Source: Branchipolynoe longqiensis
Taxonomy: Eukaryota > Annelida > Polychaeta > Phyllodocida > Polynoidae
Assembly: GCA_030323885.1 (NCBI GenBank)
Contig: CM059190.1
Coordinates: 107,882,258 to 107,946,257, forward strand
Direction of reading: 5' to 3'
Length of the DNA: 64,000 nt
Shown piece by piece: positions 58,632 to 64,000 of the stretch. The translations under genes were made by a program, and so were the position numbers. The stretch's first letter is position 1; each line of letters starts with the position of its first letter. The notes beneath the pieces were generated by a model that saw only the letters and a list, made by a program, of their open reading frames with translations, did not search any database and was not told the DNA's origin.

Positions 58632-59375
58632 AACTATTTAAAAGACCTGTCACATTATGACGCATCTCACAAGTGCCCGGCCAATGCGTAAAATCACTTT
58701 TTTACTTCGAGAAGCATCAAACATTTTGGCACAGGGGGCAAAGTTGGACGTATGCACACTGTATACATAGCGTATAGCCATTGTATGACCAACATATGGC
58801 TAGCGTGCTTCTGGGCGAAAAACGCTCGAATTACACTCACAGGACGTTCACAGAATGGTGTTGAACGTTATATATGTTATTTGATCGCCATAACTACATC
58901 ATATTACATACATTACATATGTCAAGACACACTGGAGATACGCTAAACATACTTTAGACACATGTTAGACATATGTTAGATGTACGTTATCCATAAGTTG
59001 TCAGTATAGTGACTGTATGTTCCCACAGCCTTTAATGTAGGTCAATGTAGTGCAACATAATGAACAATGTTTGTCTAACATACGTCTAACATGCATCAAC
59101 ATAGCCTAAGGTATACATAATGGATTGCCAACGTAAAATCCACACGTTGTCGAACGTTGTCGTACGTTGTTGTACGTCGAAAGTTTTGTGAATGCACAAA
59201 ACTTTGCCGACCCCCTGATGTGTGATGCCGTATCTTGATGAACGTTGACGTACATTGATGTATACCAACGAGCACCTAACGCATGCGTAACGCATAACAA
59301 TGTATCCTGACATAGCTGGCAAAAATCACATACATCGGCGTACGTTGGCGCGATGCGTCATAATGTGACAGCCAC
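58632..59375. mobile_element. MITE-A-related element, variant 2
   Basis: Left end 'gacctgtcacattatgacgc' after TTAA (58628-58631); right end 'gcgtcataatgtgacagcc'. The same element, reversed and truncated, is at 62946-63492. Confidence 0.75.
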
Positions 59376-59469
59376 TTTAGTCTCCACTACGGTCACCTGC
59401 GTCTACTAACAGCTATGTGACCAGGGCTTCGTCCAAGTATGCTAGAGTATGCTAGAGCATGCTAGAGTA

Positions 59470-59591
59470 TGTAATGTATCTACAATCAAAGGTCAGAGGT
59501 CACACCCAGGTAAGGGCTGAGGCATGCTGGGTAGAGACGTTCCAATAAACAGTTATGACTCACAGCTCACGGTGTTAACACATTATTTACA
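59470..59591 (+). mobile_element. Probable 5' LTR of Ty3/gypsy element
   Basis: Begins TGTAATG and ends TTTACA, with an aataaa signal at about 59544, and lies directly before a primer-binding-like TGGTGTCAG at 59592-59600. About 122 bp, short but within the range of small gypsy LTRs. No 3' LTR was found to confirm it. Confidence 0.55.
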
Positions 59592-59626
59592 TGGTGTCAG
59601 ATTCGTAGGAAGAACTACCATACAAT

Positions 59627-60395
59627 ATGGCTTTAACAGGGCTATACGCACCAGCACCATTAAATGTGGATGAAAACATGGCGGTCAATTGGAGAGCCTG
59701 GCTCAATGCTTACAAAATATACGCTACAGCATCGGGAGCAAGTCCAAAATCCGAGAAGGTACAGTGTTGTGTCTTCCTCCACGTTGCTTGTAGTGAAGCA
59801 CAAAAAGTGCACCGTACGTTTGACATTGACCCGAGTGACGAAAACAAAATCAGTCCATTAATTGCCGCATTCACTCATTTTTATGAAGGCAAAACATTGC
59901 TGTCATCAGATACAAATTTAATTTGTATAACCAAATGGTTGAATCAATGGACACTTACATTCATGAGCTGAAATGGCGAGTGACGCAGTGTTGTTACGAA
60001 AACTTAGAAAACTCCTTATTATGCGACAGAATAGTGTGTGGTATAAAAGACAACAAATTGAGAAATCGCTTATTGCAAAGCCCAAAATTGACATTGGAAC
60101 AGTGTATTGAAAATTGTGGTCTAAGTGAAAACAAAGCAACACAATTATCAAATAGCGTAAACAAGTACAAAGAGAGTGTGGATGCCATAGAAACCGCCAA
60201 CGGCCATCATGGATTCATGCCGACACGTCCACCGCAATGGAAATGGTCAACAACACACTACCAACAACGTTCAGGAACAACATCATCGTAGTGCACACAA
60301 TGTGGATACAACCACCCACGAGGCAATTGTCCTGCTAGTGGTCAGGTTTGTTTAGGTTGTCACAAGATAGGACATTTCATTATCGTTTGCCGCGC
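59627..60395 (+). pseudogene. gag-like region with zinc knuckles (broken)
   Basis: The first frame (59627-59971) has an N-terminal capsid-like part (NWRAWLNAYKIYATASGAS); after a frameshift near 59920 the second (to 60291) carries ENLLCDRIVCGIKDNKLR-type text typical of gypsy capsids. After a stop at 60289-60291 come two cysteine knuckles: C-x2-C-x3-H-x4-C (slightly irregular) and C-x2-C-x4-H-x4-C. The product would bind and package the element's RNA. Confidence 0.75.
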
Positions 60396-60492
60396 ACAAC
60401 AACATACTGCGCCAATCAATGAAATTAACGTTGATCCTAACAACACGTATGAGCAGTGGCAACATCAACAACAAGACGAACAGGAGTATGAT

Positions 60493-60840
60493 TTGTTTGT
60501 AGGAGCTGTGTACAATACTAACTCAAATGATAGTGGATTATGGTATACTGACATTTCGATTGGAAAGGATGAAATCTTGTTTAAATTAGACACTGGTTCA
60601 GAGGCCAACATTCTACCATTGGACGTGTACCAGAAGCTCTCGGGTGTCACGCTGCTATCATCGAGATGTCAACTAATAACATACAGCGGTCAACTGATCT
60701 GACCCCAAGGAGAAGCTAAATTAGACATTAATGGAACAACACTGAATTTCCAGTTGACTGATGCAGGCAGTGCCATCCTCGGGAAGGATGCATGTGTCAC
60801 ACTGGGACTGTTGGCTCGGTCGATACGATCGAAAGTGAAC
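60493..60840 (+). pseudogene. Retropepsin-like protease region (broken)
   Basis: The frame contains the aspartic protease signature DTGS at 60589-60600, followed by EANILP. A stop at about 60700 precedes the rest (GEAKLDINGTTLNFQ, ILGKDAC). It would have cut the polyprotein. Confidence 0.75.
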
Positions 60841-60919
60841 CAAGCAACAAGTCAGCACAAGACATGGTAACTAAATATTCAGATATATTTGAAGCTTGAA
60901 GGCTAAGCCAATGCAAAAA

Positions 60920-61600
60920 TTCACATTGATGTAATTGTACCCCCTGTAATAGATCCACCACGTAGAATACCTATTGCTATTACTGAAGATGTACAAAAAG
61001 AATTAAAACGAATGGTAGATTTAGGTGTCATAATAAAAGTGGAGGAACCTACTCCATGGGTAAATTCCATGACAATTGCACAGAAAGCAGGGAAAATCAG
61101 AGTTTGCTTAGACCCCACAAAACTAAATAAAGCAATCTTATGAGGCCCTTATCCTCTTTGTACAGTAGAAGAGGTAGTAGCGCAAATACATGAGGCCAAA
61201 TATATGTTTCTGTTTTGGATGCAAACAGCGGGTACTGGCAGATAGAATTAGATGAAGAAAGTTCCAAATTATGTACATTTAATACTCCCTGGGGTAGGTT
61301 CCGATATGCACGTCTACCGTTCGGTATAAAAACGGCATGATACATTGTTGTACAAGAAATGAACAAACTATTACAAAATCTAGAAGGTGTACATGAAATA
61401 TGGTATAAAATCTATAGGAAGAACACGATAAGTGACTAGAAGCAGTACTGTTACGTGCCAGGGAAACACATCTTAAGCTAAACCCGCGAAAAACTAAAAT
61501 ATGCCAATCAAGTGTAAATTATGTAGGCCATTTAATCACTGAACAAGGTTTAAAACCAAATGCAGACAGAGTACAGGCTATGTTGGATAGATAGACCTAC
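60920..61600 (+). pseudogene. Reverse transcriptase region (broken)
   Basis: RT text in several frames: PPRRIPIAITEDVQKELKRM, GVIIKVEEPTPWVNSM, KIRVCLDPTKLNKAI, then WQIELDEESSKLCTFNTPWG and FRYARLPFGI. Stops occur near 61141 and 61338, and the position of the YVDD box is degenerate. The Ty3/gypsy order is clear. Confidence 0.82.
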
Positions 61601-61627
61601 AGTGCAGAGATTTCTAGGCATGATCGG

Positions 61628-61947
61628 ATATTTTTTATTTTTTTTGTTGAAGATTTATACTGCCTATCATGGATAAGCCTGAATAGGCTTGTTTTCACCA
61701 TTAGACAGTTTGTCGATAGAAAGCCCGAGCCTACACTTTTACCGACCCAAGGATTTTTAGCCTCCCACACCACATAGACATGGTATGAGAGCAACTGGCC
61801 TTTGATGACGCTGTAAGTTATACACAGCAGTGGAAATCCAAATTGGCAGAGATGGGGGCACGGGGAATCGAACCACCGACCTTCAGATTAGGAGTCCGAC
61901 CTAGAAAAAAGTCAGACACTCTAAACCACTCCGCCACAGAGAACACC
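61628..61947 (-). mobile_element. SINE S1, copy 4, inserted in gypsy pol
   Basis: Inverse of S1: T-rich tail at 61631-61650, 'atcatggataagcctgaata', 'tttttagcctccc', then B box and A box text ending 'ccgccacagagaacacc' at 61947. The gypsy reading resumes at about 61950 with KFIPNMAQITKP, so the SINE split the RT-RNase H connection. Confidence 0.88.
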
Positions 61948-62953
61948 AATGTTAGCAAATTCATACCGAACATGGCGCAAATAACAAAACCAATTGTAAT
62001 TCAAAAAGATGTAGCATGGCATTGGGAAGATGCGCAAATAACTGCATTCAAACAACTGAAACAATTATTAAGCAATGCACCTGTTCTAAAGTATTTTGAC
62101 AAAAGAGAAAAAATTACATTACAAGTAGACGCTTCTAAATACGATTTATGGCATCAAAGGCACTCAATAAAACCGAAATATGCTATGCAGTAATCGAAAA
62201 AGAACTATTAGCGATATATTTCGGCTGCAAGAAATTTCATGATTAAATTTATGGAAATGAAATTATCATTCAAACAGATCATAATGTAAAGTCGACGGCT
62301 GGCAGCTGTGGTTGTGTAGGTATGCTAAATATGAAATCACTACAGGCAAGAGAAAGGTAGAGTAGAAGTGCACAGAAAGACAGAGAGCTTACACCCTCAG
62401 GTTTATTATAATATAGTTTCATGAATCCAAGATGGCTGTCACACCTGATCAGCTCCTCCAATCAGCAATAGGCATTCTCAAATCAACCAATGAACATCCA
62501 ACCTGATGGCTACAGTGCCCTTTTGTGTCTGGGTATGCAGTGATCTGTCAATAACAATTGGAGGGGAGGAGGTATGTGAGCAGAGCTCCTAAGGCTCTGG
62601 TCACACTAAAAGTAGTGCCCCTCTCACACTATCTATAACTACATAATGTTTATATCAAATCAGCAAAGGATGACCAGCACCACATAATACCTAATGCCTC
62701 TGGTGCTATATACCATTTACCTTTTTATATAACAATTGTAATTACTACAGACTAGTTCACACATCCGCCAATGTCTAAATATCTGGAAATTTTACAATAA
62801 ACCATTAGTATCAATCATGCATAAACCACTACACCAACTTTCACCCAGAATGCAGCGCATGCGTATGATACGCCAGAACTACAATTTAGAAGTAATATAT
62901 GCTAAGGGATCTACACTCTATTTGGCACATATCCTCTCCATCCAAAACTTTTG
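61948..62953 (+). pseudogene. RNase H region of the gypsy element (interrupted)
   Basis: 61950-62193 carries KFIPNMAQITKP, AFKQLKQLLSNAPVL and LQVDASKY (first acidic residue of RNase H). After a frameshift near 62140 the text continues to 62284, where the solo LTR interrupts the conserved TDHKPL motif; the remainder (62801-62953) includes MHKPLHQLSPRMQRMRM and YAKGS. Confidence 0.8.
62285..62796. mobile_element. Probable solo LTR with ATAA target duplication
   Basis: Begins TGTAAA and ends TTTACA, an inverted end typical of LTRs. It is flanked by ATAA at 62281-62284 and 62797-62800. Length 512 bp. It lies inside the gypsy RNase H motif. Its sequence differs from the 122-bp LTR at 59470, so it belongs to another family. 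Confidence 0.72.
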
Positions 62954-63492
62954 ATGTATGACAATATTTGGTAATGTATGGATTTTACATCGGCCGCATG
63001 TTATGTATATGTTAGGCATAAGTCGATGTATGTTAGACATACGTTAGACAAATGTTGTTCACTATGTTGCACTACATTGCACTATGTTGACCTACGTTAA
63101 AGGCAGTGGGAATGTACAGTCCGCGTACTGACAACATATGGATAACATACATCTAACGTACATCTAATATCGTCTAATGTACATCTAACATACATTTAGC
63201 ATTTCTCCAGCGTGTCTTGATGTATGCAACATATGAGGCATAGTTCTATCAATCAAATAACATATATAACATTCACCGACATTCTGCTAACATACAGTGA
63301 TTGTAATTCGAGTGGTTTTTGCTGGGAGGCACGTTAGCCATACGTTGGTCATACATTGGCCATATGCTATGTATGCGGTATGTATACGTCCAACTTTGCC
63401 TCCCGTGCCGAAAAGTTAGACGCTTCTCAATGTAAAAAAGAGATTTTATACATTTGGCATGCTTGTGAGATGCGTCGTAATGTGACAGGGCC
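62946..63492 (-). mobile_element. MITE-A-related variant 2, truncated, inverted
   Basis: The reverse complement is collinear with 58632-59190: 'atgacgcatctcacaag'-type end, 'aggcaaagttggacgtata', 'tgttatatatgttatttgat' and 'caagacacgctggaga'. The inner end is truncated at the gypsy boundary. Confidence 0.75.
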
Positions 63493-63497
63493 TTTAC

Positions 63498-63525
63498 ACT
63501 ATGTCAACTAACGTGCATGTGACCG
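63498..63525 (-). mobile_element. Terminus of the outer MITE type
   Basis: 'aactaacgtgcatgtgaccgggt' is the inverse of the 58049 end (accccagtcacatacacgtt) with few mismatches. As at 58.6 kb, it lies next to a variant-2 element. Confidence 0.6.
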
Positions 63526-63529
63526 GGTA

Positions 63530-63889
63530 TGAAGGGTTGGACAGGCATGAAAGAAAAAAGAGGAGATTCACAGCAAAAGAGCGCAGGGTAGCAGTGAATA
63601 AGGAGAAGGCCAACACACAAGTAAACAACACCTTTGATTGGGAGAAGTAAGCCTGAGAGAGAAAAATAATGGATATGATTGAGGAAAGAGAAGTGTGGAG
63701 AGTTGAGTCAAAGAGCTGTGTCTCCTTGTTCTGTGGTGACCAGTCAGTGAGTCGGAGACACAAACAGAGTAAGGCGGTAGGAAGTGAAAAGCTGGCTGGT
63801 CTCCCCTTGCAATATTTTGTTAGATAAATCCAGGACAGGAGACTGCCAGCTGACCGGAGATAGAAGAGGTGTGGACGAGGTGGAGTCCG
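63530..63889. other. Stretch without recognised feature
   Basis: Purine-rich unique sequence. No gene recognised. Confidence 0.45.
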
Positions 63890-64000
63890 GCCAGCAAGTA
63901 GATGGCAGTGAGGGTCAGGATGGAGTGGGGGTGAGGGTCGGGATGGAGTAGGGGTGAGGGTCGGGATGGAGTAGGGGTGAGGGTCAGGATGGAGTTGGGG
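63890..64000. repeat. 23-bp array, running off the window
   Basis: Units of gagggtcgggatggagtagg + ggt; at least four units to the window end. Confidence 0.88.

Larger units (their letters stand above)
58049..59428. mobile_element. Outer MITE containing two nested MITEs
   Basis: Left end accccagtcacatacacgtt; right end 'ctaacagctatgtgaccagggc' is its imperfect inverse. Inside are 'gaacgtagttgaatgtaag' text, runs of 'ataaatacgttacggtacgg' and 'caactacgtt', and two inserted elements (58112-58370 and 58632-59375). Confidence 0.6.
59592..62953 (+). mobile_element. Ty3/gypsy retrotransposon, decayed internal region
   Basis: Order: primer-binding-like site, gag, zinc knuckles, protease, reverse transcriptase, RNase H; the element ends where a MITE begins near 62950. 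Frameshifts, stop codons, a SINE (61628-61947) and a probable solo LTR (62285-62796) break it. Integrase and 3' LTR are missing. It is non-functional. Confidence 0.85.

Noticed and set aside
63890..64000. Telomere-like G-rich repeat at the window end
   Set aside because: The 23-bp unit is not TTAGGG or a known telomere unit; it is another minisatellite.

Overview
This window looks like nuclear DNA of an invertebrate animal, most likely a lophotrochozoan and possibly a mollusc. The evidence is intron-containing tRNA-Tyr genes, tRNA-derived SINEs whose 3' part resembles mollusc SINEs, several LINE fragments, a decayed Ty3/gypsy element, Crypton/DIRS-type tyrosine recombinases, many MITEs, and no bacterial gene organisation. 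The species cannot be named from the sequence. I found no convincing host protein-coding gene.

About half the window is tandem repeat: more than 25 different arrays with periods from 7 to 91 bp. Nearly all long open frames are read through these arrays; where the period is a multiple of 3 (66, 24, 54, 75 bp) or a short non-multiple unit lacks stops (16, 44 bp), long low-complexity frames appear, often on both strands. They are not proteins.

Layout. 0-10 kb: a LINE tail, then 66-, 24-, 37- and 16-bp arrays, the 24-bp array split by a SINE. 10-16 kb: a SINE, two TTAA-flanked MITEs, a tRNA-Tyr cluster with decayed copies, and a 62-bp array built from a MITE end. 16-25 kb: two copies of one tyrosine recombinase family, 65-bp and 18-bp arrays, foldback MITEs and dispersed repeats. 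25-35 kb: GC-rich 39-bp, 68-bp (CTCF-like motifs), 49-bp, 10-bp, 85-bp and 91-bp arrays, with a LINE inserted in an 18-bp array. 35-44 kb: LINE and MITE copies, a 1.2-kb tandem duplication carrying a SINE in each copy, and a 54-bp array. 44-57 kb: a heptamer array, a LINE inserted in a MITE, a 75-bp array, LINE fragments, 28-, 22- and 44-bp arrays, and G/T-rich arrays split by a LINE 3' end. 57-64 kb: nested MITEs and a Ty3/gypsy element interrupted by a SINE and by a probable solo LTR.

The most interesting pattern is that three arrays carry the terminal sequence of TTAA-flanked MITEs. The 24-bp unit contains the end of one family (MITE-B); the 62-bp and 64-bp units contain the end of another (MITE-A). 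This suggests repeated tandem amplification of transposon ends as a source of new satellites. Family names MITE-A and MITE-B are mine. All calls come from reading the sequence; no database search was run.
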